Assembly: GCF_039541855.1 (NCBI RefSeq)
Contig: NZ_BAABHA010000015.1
Span: forward strand, 310,001-374,000
Direction of reading: 5' to 3'
Length of the DNA: 64,000 nt
From: Solirubrum koreensis
Lineage (GTDB): Bacteria; Bacteroidota; Bacteroidia; Cytophagales; Hymenobacteraceae
The translations under genes and the position numbers were made by a program. The notes beneath the pieces were generated by a model, which was not told where the DNA came from, ran no database searches, and saw only the letters and a list, made by a program, of their open reading frames with translations. The first letter of the stretch is position 1; each line of letters starts with the position of its first letter. Shown here piece after piece: positions 24,918 through 33,550 of the stretch.

Positions 24918-24956
24918 AACGCGGCGTGCTACTCTACGTGAGTAGCACGCCGCGTT
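24918..24956 (-). terminator. Hairpin after the enoyl-CoA hydratase/isomerase gene
   Basis: Perfect 17-bp arms (24918-24934 and 24940-24956) around TACGT, with GTTTT soon after on the minus strand. It lies 18 bases downstream of the stop at 24975. Confidence 0.85.
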
Positions 24957-24974
24957 AGCAAGTCAAATCGTTGA

Positions 24975-25763
24975 TTATTTGCCTTTAAACACGGGTTTTC
25001 GTTTTTCGCCAAAGGCCTTCACGCCCTCCTGGTAATCGTCCGAATCCCCCGCAATCTGCTGGCAAAGGGCCTCGTAATCGAGCATTTCATCGAGGGAAGA
25101 AGCCCCGGATTTATTCAACATTTGTTTGATCAGCCCAATGGCTTTGGTGGGGGCTGATGCGTAGCGTGAAGCCAGACTATAAGCTGCTTCATCAAGCTGT
25201 TCGGGAGCTACTACCTGGCTTACCAGCCCGAGGCGCAACGCTTCCTCAGCGGAAACTTTCGAGCCCAGGGCGCACAGCTCGAACGCCTTGAGCGAGCCAA
25301 CCAGCCGGGGCAGGAAGTACGACGAGCCCGAGTCGGGCACCAAACCGATATTGATGAATACCTCAATGAGGGACGCGTCGGTGGACGCCACGATGGCGTC
25401 GCAGGCCAGGGCCAGGGAGCAGCCCGCTCCGGCCGCCACTCCGTTTAAGCGGCAGATAATGGGCTTGGGCAAGGCACGCATGGCCCTGATAATGGGGTTG
25501 TAGCGCTGGTGCAGGGTATCGTAAAAGGAAATCTTTTCGCCGCTGCTGGCATCCTTTAAGTCCTGCCCTGAGCAGAAGGCCCTGCCCGCGCCCGTTAGCA
25601 CCACGGCGCGTACTTGCGCATCATTTGCCACCTGCTTCAGAGCGTCCTGTAGCTCGTAGCTCTGCGAGGCATTAAAGGCATTAAATACGTCGGGGCGGTT
25701 GAGGGTAATGGTGGCCACGCCGTCGGGGCGCACGTCGTAAAGCAGGCAGGTGAATTCGGGCAT
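24975..25763 (-). CDS. paaG: Enoyl-CoA hydratase/isomerase, probably PaaG-type
   Basis: The 262-residue crotonase-fold protein has ITLNRPDVFNAFN, the CoA-oxyanion motif GAGRAFCSGQDLKD, and GVAAGAGCSLALACD followed by FINIGLVPDSGSSYFLPRLVG. The Asp in GLVPDSG replaces the hydratase Glu, as in PaaG (ring-epoxide isomerase of phenylacetate breakdown). No other paa genes are nearby, so a general acyl-CoA isomerase remains possible. ATG 25763 is preferred over one 30 bases upstream because the family N-terminus begins there. Confidence 0.75.
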   Translation of the reverse strand: MPEFTCLLYDVRPDGVATITLNRPDVFNAFNASQSYELQDALKQVANDAQVRAVVLTGAGRAFCSGQDLKDASSGEKISFYDTLHQRYNPIIRAMRALPKPIICRLNGVAAGAGCSLALACDAIVASTDASLIEVFINIGLVPDSGSSYFLPRLVGSLKAFELCALGSKVSAEEALRLGLVSQVVAPEQLDEAAYSLASRYASAPTKAIGLIKQMLNKSGASSLDEMLDYEALCQQIAGDSDDYQEGVKAFGEKRKPVFKGK

Positions 25764-25844
25764 CTGGTTCTGGGAAATGGTACGGATTGGCAAGTTGGCA
25801 AAATGTGGCTTGGTACACTCGTTCCGCTGCCGGCGGTGGACATT

Positions 25845-26525
25845 TTACCCAGCGTTTAACAGGGCCTCAGCCAAGACCAAGTCTTCGGGGGTAGTTATTT
25901 TGAGGTTACGGTAGTCGCCTTCCACCAACTGTATGGGGTGCAAATCTTCTACCACGCTGGCGTCGTCGGTAAAAGTTGGGAGTTCGGGGAGTTGGTAGGC
26001 CCGACGCAGCAAGTTCAGTTCAAAGCACTGGGGCGTTTGCACCAGCCGCAGCCGCGAACGGTTCAAAGCGTAAGAGCCCTCTTTGGATAAGCCCCGCACG
26101 GAATCCTTGGGCACCACGGCCGCAATAGCCGCCCCGTGCGCTTCCGCCTTTGCGTAGGTATTGTGAATTACCGTAAACGGAGTCAGAGGCCGTACACCGT
26201 CGTGCACCGCCACCACACCTTCGGAAGTGTCGATTAGGGCTGCCAGTCCTTTGCGTACGGATGCCCAGCGCGAAGCTCCTCCAGCCACTACCGTATGCGG
26301 AATTTCCACCGCGTGTTCGGCACACAGCCGCTGCCAGGTAGCCAGCTGATCGGCGGGTAGCACCAGCACAATACGTTCTACCTGCAAGGCCGGCTCGGCG
26401 AAGCGCCGCAGCGTATGCAGCAGCACCGGCTGGCCCAGCAAGGGCAGAAACTGCTTGGGCTGATCGGCGCCCATACGGGTGCCGCTTCCCCCGGCAACAA
26501 GAATGGCAAATCGGTGGGTCGACAT
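25845..26525 (-). CDS. ispD: 2-C-methyl-D-erythritol 4-phosphate cytidylyltransferase
   Basis: The 226-residue protein carries the IspD signatures: ILVAGGSGTRMG with PKQFLPLLGQP (CTP binding), VHDGVRPLTP, and FTDDASVVE. It makes CDP-methylerythritol in the non-mevalonate isoprenoid pathway, which feeds the carotenoid genes elsewhere in this window. It lies downstream of queA but beyond that gene's terminator, with the paaG-like gene 81 bases after. Confidence 0.92.
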   Translation of the reverse strand: MSTHRFAILVAGGSGTRMGADQPKQFLPLLGQPVLLHTLRRFAEPALQVERIVLVLPADQLATWQRLCAEHAVEIPHTVVAGGASRWASVRKGLAALIDTSEGVVAVHDGVRPLTPFTVIHNTYAKAEAHGAAIAAVVPKDSVRGLSKEGSYALNRSRLRLVQTPQCFELNLLRRAYQLPELPTFTDDASVVEDLHPIQLVEGDYRNLKITTPEDLVLAEALLNAG

Positions 26526-26563
26526 GGTACTTACTAGTAGTAGGCAACAGGTAGGGCTTGCTG

Positions 26564-26605
26564 AAAAAGCAGCAGCCCGGTCACCAAAGGTAACCGGGCT
26601 GCTGC
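26564..26605 (-). terminator. Intrinsic terminator of queA
   Basis: A 13-bp stem (GCAGCAGCCCGGT / ACCGGGCTGCTGC) followed on the minus strand by five T. It lies 36 bases after the queA stop. Confidence 0.9.
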
Positions 26606-26640
26606 GGTGTGAAAGTGCTGCGCAATTCAGCGCAGTGCTT

Positions 26641-27693
26641 TTAGAGGATCAGCATGGCGTCGCCGTAGCTGAAGAACTTGTATTTCTCCTTAATGGCCAG
26701 CTTGTAAGCTTCCACCAGCAACTCGTGCCCGGCGAAAGCCGAGGTCAGCATCATAAGGGTGCTTTCCGGCAAGTGGAAATTGGTAACCAAGGCGTTGGCA
26801 ATCTTAAAGTCGAAGGGCGGGAAAATGAACTTGTCCGTCCAGCCTTCGGTGGGCTTCAGGCGGGCGTTGGCCGACACCGACGACTCCATGGCGCGCATAG
26901 AGGTAGTACCCACGGCGCACACGCGCTTTTTGTTGTCGAGGGCACGGTTCACCACGGCAGCAGCTTCCGATGGCACCGAGAAGTTCTCCGAGTCCATCTT
27001 GTGCTTGGTCAGGTCCTCCACGTCTACCGGGCGGAAGGTGCCCAAGCCTACGTGCAGCGTAACCGCGGCCATGTCTACACCCTTAATTTCGAGGCGCTTC
27101 ATCACCTCCTTGGTGAAGTGCAGGCCGGCCGAAGGAGCCGCCACGGCACCGGTGTGCTTGGCGTAAATGGTTTGGTAACGTTCCTTATCGGCGGGCTCCG
27201 CCTCGCGGGTAATGGCTTCGCGGGGTAGTGGCGTTTCGCCCAAGTCGTGCAGGGCTTTGTAGAAGTCCTCGTCGGGGCCGTCGTACAGAAACTTAATAGT
27301 GCGGCCGCGCGAGGTCGTGTTATCGATTACCTCGGCTACTACAATACCATCGTCGTCGAAGTACAGCTTGTTGCCCACGCGAATTTTACGCGCCGGGTCC
27401 ACCAGCACGTCCCACAGGTGTAGCTCTTTGTTCAGCTCGCGTAGCAGGAATACTTCGATTTTGGCACCGGTTTTTTCCTTGTTGCCGTACAGCCGCGCCG
27501 GAAACACTTTCGTGTCGTTTACCACGAGTACGTCGCCTTCATCAAAGTATTCGATGATATCTTTGAACATGCGATGCTCGATGCGGCCACTGTCGCGGTG
27601 CAACACCATCAAGCGCGACTCGTCGCGGTTTTTAGCGGGGTGTTGGGCTACCAGGCTTTCGGGCAGGTCGAACTTAAATTCGGACAGTTTCAT
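26641..27693 (-). CDS. queA: S-adenosylmethionine:tRNA ribosyltransferase-isomerase
   Basis: The 350-residue protein shows the QueA landmarks: MKLSEFKFDLPESLVAQHPA at the start, RDESRLMVLHR, VLVNDTKVFPARL, GETPLPREA, RYQTIYAKHTGAVAAPSAGL, FHLPESTLMML. It transfers and isomerises the ribosyl of SAM to make epoxyqueuosine in tRNA. A TACTTTTG -7 box lies 56 bases upstream. Length is normal for the family. Confidence 0.95.
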   Translation of the reverse strand: MKLSEFKFDLPESLVAQHPAKNRDESRLMVLHRDSGRIEHRMFKDIIEYFDEGDVLVVNDTKVFPARLYGNKEKTGAKIEVFLLRELNKELHLWDVLVDPARKIRVGNKLYFDDDGIVVAEVIDNTTSRGRTIKFLYDGPDEDFYKALHDLGETPLPREAITREAEPADKERYQTIYAKHTGAVAAPSAGLHFTKEVMKRLEIKGVDMAAVTLHVGLGTFRPVDVEDLTKHKMDSENFSVPSEAAAVVNRALDNKKRVCAVGTTSMRAMESSVSANARLKPTEGWTDKFIFPPFDFKIANALVTNFHLPESTLMMLTSAFAGHELLVEAYKLAIKEKYKFFSYGDAMLIL

Positions 27694-27748
27694 GGCCGTC
27701 GGGATGGGCAGGCAAGACCTGGGGTAAATACTAAAAAATTTCGAGTCG

Positions 27749-27756
27749 CAAAAGTA
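27749..27756 (-). promoter_or_regulatory. -7 box (TACTTTTG) before queA
   Basis: Exact match to TAnnTTTG on the minus strand, 56 bases before ATG 27693, within CGTACTTTTG. The same ten bases precede the mod gene, and nine of them the LOG-family gene. No TTG is seen at the -33 distance. Confidence 0.5.
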
Positions 27757-27901
27757 CGCAGTCCGCCCGGATATATCGTTACTTTTCGCCCGGAATTCAA
27801 TGGCCGGACAAACGGACGGGATAAATTGTTAGTTGGCTAACTGTAGCATCACTTGCTCCATCCATCTGCTTTTGAATCGATTAACAACCTGATTTTTGCT
27901 A

Positions 27902-29170
27902 ATGAAAACGCTGCGCCTGGTATTCGAAAGCTTTCGGTTTGCGTGGCAGGCCCTGCGCTCCAATTTGCTGCGCACGGTGTTGTCGCTGCTGGGCGTAACG
28001 GTGGGTATTTTCGCCATTATCGCCGTGTTTACGGTGGTCGATTCGCTGGAAGCGAACATCCGCCAAAGCATGAATTTTGTGGGCGACAAGGTGATTTACG
28101 TGCAGAAGTGGCCGTGGATTTTCTCCCCTGACTCGCCTTGGTGGAAGTACTTTAACCGCCCTACGCCCACTCTGCGGGAATACCGCGAACTGAACCGTCT
28201 GTTGCCAGCAAACAGCCACAACGGCATTGCCGCGTTTGCCGCGCAGGGCGGCAACACCCTCAAGGCCGGCACAAACAGCGTGGAAAGTATTGCCCTGCAA
28301 GGCGTAACCTATTCCTACAATAAAGTCTCCGAAGTTCCGGTAGCCGAGGGCCGCTATTTCCTGCCCCAGGAGGTGGAAGGCGGCACTAACGTGGCCGTGG
28401 TGGGGTACGACATTGCCCACAACTTGTACCCGTATGGCTCGGCGCTGGGCAAGGTGTTTCGCACCCGGGGACAGAAATTCGTGATTGTGGGCGTGATGCA
28501 GAAAGAAGGCAAAAAACTGCTGGATACCCCCAGCAACGATACCAATTGCCTGATTCCGCTGGAGTCATTCCGGAAAATATTTGCCCTTAACACCAGCGGT
28601 TTCGGCGGCGCCCAGCTGATGCTGGGCATCAAGGGCAAGCCCGAGGCCGAAGACCCCGGCATGCTGAACGTGGAGGCGGAAATACGCGGTGCCATGCGCA
28701 ACATTCGGGGCCTGAAGCCGCGGGAGGAAGACAACTTTGCCCTGAACCGGCCCGAAATGCTGGCCGATGCCATTTCCAAGCTGTTCGGCATCATTGGATT
28801 TGCTGGCGCCGTTATCGGCTCGTTTGCCATTCTGGTGGGTGGCTTCGGCATTGCCAACATCATGTTCGTGTCGGTAAAGGAGCGCACCAACATCATCGGC
28901 ATTCAAAAGTCCCTAGGGGCTAAAAACTACTTCATTCTGTTCCAGTTTCTGTTCGAGGCCATTTTTCTCTGTCTCATTGGGGGCTTGGCAGGTCTGTTCT
29001 TGGTGTTCTTGGTAACACTCATCCCGCAAGACGCGCTCAAGATCTTCATGACGATGAACCGCATCGTGCTGGGCCTGAGCGTGTCGGTAGTTATTGGGAT
29101 TCTGTCGGGGATTATTCCCGCCGTGCTGGCCTCCAACCTCGACCCCGTTATTGCCATTCGCGCTAAGTAA
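27902..29170 (+). CDS. MacB/FtsX-type ABC transporter permease
   Basis: The 422-residue protein has the MacB-permease layout: one membrane helix at the N-terminus (LRTVLSLLGVTVGIFAIIAVFTV), a periplasmic domain of about 230 residues, and three C-terminal helices including GGFGIANIMFVSVKERTNIIGIQKSLGAK, which is shown here only as GIANIMFVSVKERTNIIG. It moves lipoproteins, peptides or drugs with a separate ATPase; none is adjacent, so the partner is encoded elsewhere. ATG 27902 gives the short cytoplasmic start usual in the family. Confidence 0.88.
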   Translation: MKTLRLVFESFRFAWQALRSNLLRTVLSLLGVTVGIFAIIAVFTVVDSLEANIRQSMNFVGDKVIYVQKWPWIFSPDSPWWKYFNRPTPTLREYRELNRLLPANSHNGIAAFAAQGGNTLKAGTNSVESIALQGVTYSYNKVSEVPVAEGRYFLPQEVEGGTNVAVVGYDIAHNLYPYGSALGKVFRTRGQKFVIVGVMQKEGKKLLDTPSNDTNCLIPLESFRKIFALNTSGFGGAQLMLGIKGKPEAEDPGMLNVEAEIRGAMRNIRGLKPREEDNFALNRPEMLADAISKLFGIIGFAGAVIGSFAILVGGFGIANIMFVSVKERTNIIGIQKSLGAKNYFILFQFLFEAIFLCLIGGLAGLFLVFLVTLIPQDALKIFMTMNRIVLGLSVSVVIGILSGIIPAVLASNLDPVIAIRAK

Positions 29171-29275
29171 GCTCGGGCTTTGCGGCAGACCTGCGTGGTG
29201 GCCCGGCGGCGCCCGGATAACAATTTAGCTACATGCACTAGGGCAATGTTAATAAATCGTTAAATTGCGGGTCCG

Positions 29276-29283
29276 TACTTTTG
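29276..29283 (+). promoter_or_regulatory. -7 box (TACTTTTG) before the LOG-family gene
   Basis: Exact TAnnTTTG match inside CGTACTTTTG. If used, the leader would be about 125 bases and would include the hairpin at 29287-29306, which then could act as an attenuator rather than as the terminator of the permease gene. Confidence 0.4.
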
Positions 29284-29286
29284 GTC

Positions 29287-29316
29287 GCTCCGCCCGTTGG
29301 CGGAGCGGCTTTTCTT
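29287..29316 (+). terminator. Short GC hairpin with T-rich tail after the permease gene
   Basis: GCTCCGCC, CGTT, GGCGGAGC, then GGCTTTTCTTTTG. It lies 116 bases after the permease stop and 99 bases before the LOG-family start. Confidence 0.65.
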
Positions 29317-29414
29317 TTGCCCTTCTCTTTCCCCTTTTACCCTTCACCCGGTCCGCCGCGCTCGACATTGTGCGGTAGCTCAGCCTCCTGGCGGACCTGT
29401 CTACGTAGTCAAGC

Positions 29415-30284
29415 ATGACCAAACTCAACAAAACCAGCAAGACCAAGCTTCAGGAAGAAGCCCACAACGCCGGCAGCGGCCGCACCATCGTGCAGCCCGA
29501 CGTTAACGATAACAAGGTTACCTCCATTACCGAGCTGCGCGAGCAAGCCGGCGCCAACACCACGCCTACCGGCGAGTTGGAAGACGAGCAGCGCATTCGC
29601 AAGGCGTTTGTCGATAAGGACTGGAACGAGATTAAGATTGCCGACTCCTGGCAGATCTTCAAGGTAATGGCCGAGTTTGTGGAGGGCTTCGAAAAGATGT
29701 CCAAAATCGGCCCTTGCGTGTCCATCTTCGGCTCGGCGCGCACCAAGCCCGATAACCCCTACTACCAAATGGCCGAAGAAATTGCGGCCAAGCTGGTACG
29801 CCACGGCTACGGCGTAATTACGGGCGGCGGCCCCGGCATTATGGAAGCCGGTAACAAAGGCGCCCGCTCCGAGGGCGGCAAGTCGGTGGGCTTGAACATC
29901 GAATTGCCTTTCGAGCAGACGCACAACATCTATATCGACCCCGATAAGGTTATCAACTTCGATTACTTCTTCGTGCGCAAGGTGATGTTCGTGAAGTACG
30001 CCCAGGGCTTCATTGGTATGCCCGGCGGCTTCGGCACCCTCGACGAACTGTTCGAAGCCATTACCCTGATCCAGACCCGCAAAATTGGGCGCTTCCCCAT
30101 CGTGCTGGTGGGCTCGGCGTACTGGAAAGGCTTGTTCCAGTGGATCGAGGACGTGATGCTGCACGAGGAGCACAACATCTCGGCCGAAGACATGCAACTG
30201 GTGCAAATCGTGGACGACGCGGCCGAAGCCGTGAAGATCATCGACGACTTCTACCACAAGTACTTGCTCTCGCCCAACTTCTAA
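29415..30284 (+). CDS. LOG family protein (Rossmann-fold nucleotide-binding, lysine decarboxylase-like)
   Basis: The 289-residue protein has a 70-residue polar N-terminal extension, then SIFGSARTKPDNPYY, GGGPGIMEAGNKGA (phosphate loop) and the family signature MPGGFGTLDELFEA. LOG proteins release cytokinin-type bases from nucleoside monophosphates or cleave other nucleotides; despite the historic name they are not lysine decarboxylases. The extension, rich in Thr/Asn/Lys, is seen in Bacteroidota members. Cellular substrate unknown. Confidence 0.88.
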   Translation: MTKLNKTSKTKLQEEAHNAGSGRTIVQPDVNDNKVTSITELREQAGANTTPTGELEDEQRIRKAFVDKDWNEIKIADSWQIFKVMAEFVEGFEKMSKIGPCVSIFGSARTKPDNPYYQMAEEIAAKLVRHGYGVITGGGPGIMEAGNKGARSEGGKSVGLNIELPFEQTHNIYIDPDKVINFDYFFVRKVMFVKYAQGFIGMPGGFGTLDELFEAITLIQTRKIGRFPIVLVGSAYWKGLFQWIEDVMLHEEHNISAEDMQLVQIVDDAAEAVKIIDDFYHKYLLSPNF

Positions 30285-30306
30285 GCGGCGCGAAAGGAAT
30301 ACACTT

Positions 30307-30345
30307 AATCGGCGGATGCGGCTCGGCTGCGTCCGCCGATTTTTT
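30307..30345 (+). terminator. Intrinsic terminator of the LOG-family gene
   Basis: AATCGGCGGA pairs with TCCGCCGATT (30332-30341), extended by partial pairing inside, and is followed by TTTT. It starts 22 bases after the stop. Confidence 0.9.
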
Positions 30346-30646
30346 GTTTGTATACTTCTCTGACTTGGCTTTTGTCAGTAGTTCTGAACACGTGGCTGGG
30401 AGGTGCCTATTTCATATCCGATACACCCAAACACATATACCCCAAACAATCGTTGGAAGAATCGTCTCGCGTGCATCTGACAGAAGATCAATGTGATTGA
30501 GCGCACAATGGGGTGTTCTCATTCTTGGAATGCGACCCATTTCTGGAATCAGTTGCTCGCTTGCTTTCCATTCAGTTATATAGCGGCCTAAAATCATGGC
30601 GCATTGCTGCGCTGGTGTCCAATTCTACCGTTTCATACTTCTTAGC
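30346..30646. other. Intergenic region before the RBBP9-like hydrolase
   Basis: About 300 bases of lower GC content after the LOG terminator. I see no gene, no exact promoter and no repeat; a TTG at 30604-30606 is followed after 19 bases by TACCGTTT, which is only a loose promoter match. Confidence 0.35.
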
Positions 30647-31294
30647 ATGCTCCCCGTTAAACACGTGTACGTGGTGCCCCGTTGGGGCGGTAACAGCTGC
30701 AGCGACTGGTATCCGTGGCTGAAAGTTCAGCTCGAAGAAATTGCGGCCGAAGACAACTGCCGCTACGTTGTTAGTCCGCTGAACATGCCCGCCTGGGATG
30801 TACCCGTGATAGGCAACGCCGTTGACTACCTCGCCGAGTTGCTGCCGGCCGAACGCATACTAAACGAAGAAACCTATTTGGTGGGGCACAGCGTAGGGTG
30901 CTTGGCCATTTTGCACCACCTTGCCGAGGTAGCCAAGCAGGAGCCTCAGGCTCGCGTAGGTGGGGTATTGTGCGTGGCTGGCTGGTTTCTGATTGACAAC
31001 CCCTGGCAGGATATTCTGAACTGGATGGATGCGCCCATTGACTACGAGGGCGCCCGACGCCTGATTCCGGAAGACAAGCTTACGGTACTGCTATCCGACG
31101 ATGACCCCTACACCACCGGCTATCAGCAAAACCAGAAGCTGTGGCTGGAACGCATGCACGCCAGTGTAAACATCTTGCCCGGTCGGCAGCATTTCAGCAA
31201 GTCGCTAGACCTGGACGTACGCGACGCTATTCGGGACCTGGCTGGCGCCTTTAATGGTACCGCGCCGGTTTCGGTTCGGGCTCCGCGGTCCTAG
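30647..31294 (+). CDS. RBBP9/YdeN-type alpha/beta hydrolase
   Basis: The 215-residue cytoplasmic protein starts MLPVKHVYVVPRWGGNS, has the nucleophile elbow YLVGHSVGCLAIL (Ser near residue 87), LSDDDPYT with the acid Asp, and a C-terminal GRQHFSKS with the catalytic His. It fits the small serine-hydrolase family RBBP9/YdeN; the natural substrate is unknown. ATG 30647 places the family N-terminus correctly; a frame open further upstream is not supported. A perfect hairpin ends the transcript. Confidence 0.78.
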   Translation: MLPVKHVYVVPRWGGNSCSDWYPWLKVQLEEIAAEDNCRYVVSPLNMPAWDVPVIGNAVDYLAELLPAERILNEETYLVGHSVGCLAILHHLAEVAKQEPQARVGGVLCVAGWFLIDNPWQDILNWMDAPIDYEGARRLIPEDKLTVLLSDDDPYTTGYQQNQKLWLERMHASVNILPGRQHFSKSLDLDVRDAIRDLAGAFNGTAPVSVRAPRS

Positions 31295-31315
31295 CACCCC
31301 TAATTCACTGCCCAA

Positions 31316-31356
31316 AACACCGCCGGCCCGAACATTCGGGCCGGCGGTGTTCTTTT
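31316..31356 (+). terminator. Strong terminator directly before crtY
   Basis: Perfect 17-bp arms (31316-31332, 31335-31351) with a two-base loop and a TCTTTTG tail. It ends the hydrolase gene and stops only a few bases before the GTG start of the cyclase. Confidence 0.85.
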
Positions 31357-31362
31357 GTAGCT

Positions 31363-32538
31363 GTGACTTTCGATTTCGATTATATTTTGGCAGGCGGCGG
31401 CGCTGCCGGGCTAAGCTTTGCTTACCATATCAGCCAGGAGCCCCGGCTGCGGAACAAGCGCGTGCTGCTGCTGGAGCCCGAGCCCAAAGATCAGAACGAC
31501 CGGACGTGGTCGTTCTGGACGGATACGCCCACACTGTTCGATTCGGTGGTGGCCCGCGAGTGGCGGCAGCTGGCTTTCCGCAGCCCCGAACTGGATGTGG
31601 TGCGGCCCCTGCAGCGGCACCGTTACTGCACCATTCGGGGCATCGATTTTTACCGCTTTGTGCGCGAGGCTCTGGCTGCCCGGCCCGAGCAGTTTACGTG
31701 GGTGCCTACCACCGTTGATGCACTCGAAAACACCACCAATGGCGTGGTAGCACGCACTCCCCAAGGCGAGTTTACCGCCCGCTACGCCTTCGATAGCCGC
31801 CCGCCGAAACTCCTGTACGATGTGCGCTACCGTTACCTCTGGCAGCACTTTGTGGGCTGGGAAGTAGAAACCGAGTACGATGCTTTCGATGCCGATACGC
31901 CGGTGTTCATGGACTTTCGGGTGCCGCAGCAGCAGGAATGTCGGTTTATGTACGTGCTGCCCTTCACCAAACGGCGGGCGTTGGTAGAGTACACACTGTT
32001 TTCGGGCAAGCTACTGGCCACGGAAGAGTACGAAGCGGCCCTGCGCCAGTACCTAGCGGAGCTATTGGGCGGCCGCCCGTACCGCATTACCGAAGTGGAG
32101 CAAAGCGCCATTCCCATGACCGACCAGCCCTTTGCTGACCGTACCGGTGCCCGTATCATTCACCTGGGTACCCGTGCCGGGCGCGTGAAGGCCAGCACCG
32201 GCTATGCTTTCCTGCGCATGCAGCAACATGCCGCCCGCCTCACGGCAGCATTAGCCAGTACGGGGGAGCCGCCAGCTAACCTCACCGGCGACCAATGGCA
32301 GTTTCGCCTGTTCGATACCCTGCTGCTCGATATCATGCAGCGCCAAGGCGAAACCACTAGCGGCATTTTCACGGAGCTGTTTGCGAACAACTCCGTGGAA
32401 CACATTTTCGATTTCCTGGACGAGCGTACCACTTGGCCGGGCAACCTGCGCATCATGAATTCCGTGACGCCGGGCCCGTTTATGCAGTCCATTGTTCACG
32501 TGCTGCGCGGCCGGCCCGGGCAACGGCTTCCTGATTAA
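31363..32538 (+). CDS. crtY: Lycopene beta-cyclase (CrtY type)
   Basis: The 391-residue flavoprotein has an N-terminal FAD fold (DYILAGGGAAGLSFAYHI), the cyclase signature NDRTWSFWTD (near residue 47), FMDFRVPQ, CRFMYVLPFT with ALVEYTLFS, IPMTDQPF, and GTRAGRVKASTGYAFLRM. It forms beta-ionone rings from psi ends. With CruF and CrtD at 8-10 kb, the set fits monocyclic flexixanthin-type pigments. It starts at a GTG only 12 bases after the hairpin of the previous gene, so it is likely leaderless or has a -7 box within the hairpin tail. An alternative start was not found. Confidence 0.88.
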   Translation: MTFDFDYILAGGGAAGLSFAYHISQEPRLRNKRVLLLEPEPKDQNDRTWSFWTDTPTLFDSVVAREWRQLAFRSPELDVVRPLQRHRYCTIRGIDFYRFVREALAARPEQFTWVPTTVDALENTTNGVVARTPQGEFTARYAFDSRPPKLLYDVRYRYLWQHFVGWEVETEYDAFDADTPVFMDFRVPQQQECRFMYVLPFTKRRALVEYTLFSGKLLATEEYEAALRQYLAELLGGRPYRITEVEQSAIPMTDQPFADRTGARIIHLGTRAGRVKASTGYAFLRMQQHAARLTAALASTGEPPANLTGDQWQFRLFDTLLLDIMQRQGETTSGIFTELFANNSVEHIFDFLDERTTWPGNLRIMNSVTPGPFMQSIVHVLRGRPGQRLPD

Positions 32539-32556
32539 AGCGGGGCGGGCAAAGCC

Positions 32557-33387
32557 TCAGTTCTGCAGCTTTTGCACCGGCGTTTTGCTGTCCATCAGGC
32601 CGGCAGGCACGGTTGCAAGGGCGGCAATGTTGTCGATGCGGCGTGCGTCTTTGCCGTCGGAGCGGTCGGAGGCGAGCATAATGTTGCCGTAGCGGCGGTA
32701 CTCAGCCCAGCGGCGGCGGAAAGCCGGTTGCGCATCGGTGGCTTTAGGGAAGTAGGCCCATTCTTCCACCAGGTTGGTCTTCGGATTTACCAAAACCTCG
32801 TAGCGGTTGTCGGGTGTCACGCCCACGTTCTTGAAGGTCATGTGCAGCACCTCGGCCGGGGTGGTTCCGTCCATGAGCGTGCCGGTGCCTTTGTAGGTGA
32901 GCGTAACGCCCGAGTCTTTGAGCTTGAAGGGCATGAGCAGCCACCACGAGTTGTTCACCCAAATGGGGTACATGCGGCTCAGCAACTTTTCCCCATCGGG
33001 CGTAGCCGAAATGTCTTCTCCGGCCTTGTAAGCGCGGCCCTGCTTGGTATTCAGGTTGTAAATGCCCACCAAGTCGCCTTTCTGCCAGCGGAAGTCGCCG
33101 GTTTGCTTGTCCCAAAGTTGGTAGGAGCCATCGAGGAAGTCCCAGCCCAACAAACGGGTGCCCTGCCAGGCCTGGTAGCCACCCATCTGCTCCATCACTT
33201 TGTCGGCCAGGGCAATAGCGCGGGCATCGGAGTTGGCTTGATCAAAACCCTCGGCAGCCGGGTAGCCGCTGGTAGCGGTAGTCGCAGCCGTGCCGGTTGG
33301 CTTGGTAGTAGAGCAGCCGCCGGCGCCGGTCAGCAGCACGACGGGGAGCGAGAAAGTCAGCAGAAAGCGGGAGCAGGGCGGGCGCAT
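32557..33387 (-). CDS. Lipoprotein, DUF6503-like (family tentative)
   Basis: The 276-residue protein has a lipoprotein leader (SLPVVLLTGAGGC) and a mature beta-rich domain with MEQMGGYQAWQGTRLLGWDF, GRAYKAGEDI, MYPIWVNNSWWLLMPFKL and a C-terminal half-cone of short strands. The layout recalls LolA/LolB-like folds that hold acyl chains; the link to DUF6503 is from memory of the pattern. It is convergent with crtY, 18 bases from its stop. ATG 33387 is preferred because it gives a proper signal. Confidence 0.7.
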   Translation of the reverse strand: MRPPCSRFLLTFSLPVVLLTGAGGCSTTKPTGTAATTATSGYPAAEGFDQANSDARAIALADKVMEQMGGYQAWQGTRLLGWDFLDGSYQLWDKQTGDFRWQKGDLVGIYNLNTKQGRAYKAGEDISATPDGEKLLSRMYPIWVNNSWWLLMPFKLKDSGVTLTYKGTGTLMDGTTPAEVLHMTFKNVGVTPDNRYEVLVNPKTNLVEEWAYFPKATDAQPAFRRRWAEYRRYGNIMLASDRSDGKDARRIDNIAALATVPAGLMDSKTPVQKLQN

Positions 33388-33550
33388 AGAGCGAATGGGT
33401 TGGCAGGAGTGAAGGTTCTGACGGCTTCTACGCACCGGTGGCTTTTTCGCCGCTTAAGTAGGCGGCACATTGACGCTAGCCACGTCAGGGGCGAATGTAT
33501 AACAAGCTACCACTAGGCCGTTGGAATGTTTCGGGTAATAGCGCTTGTGC

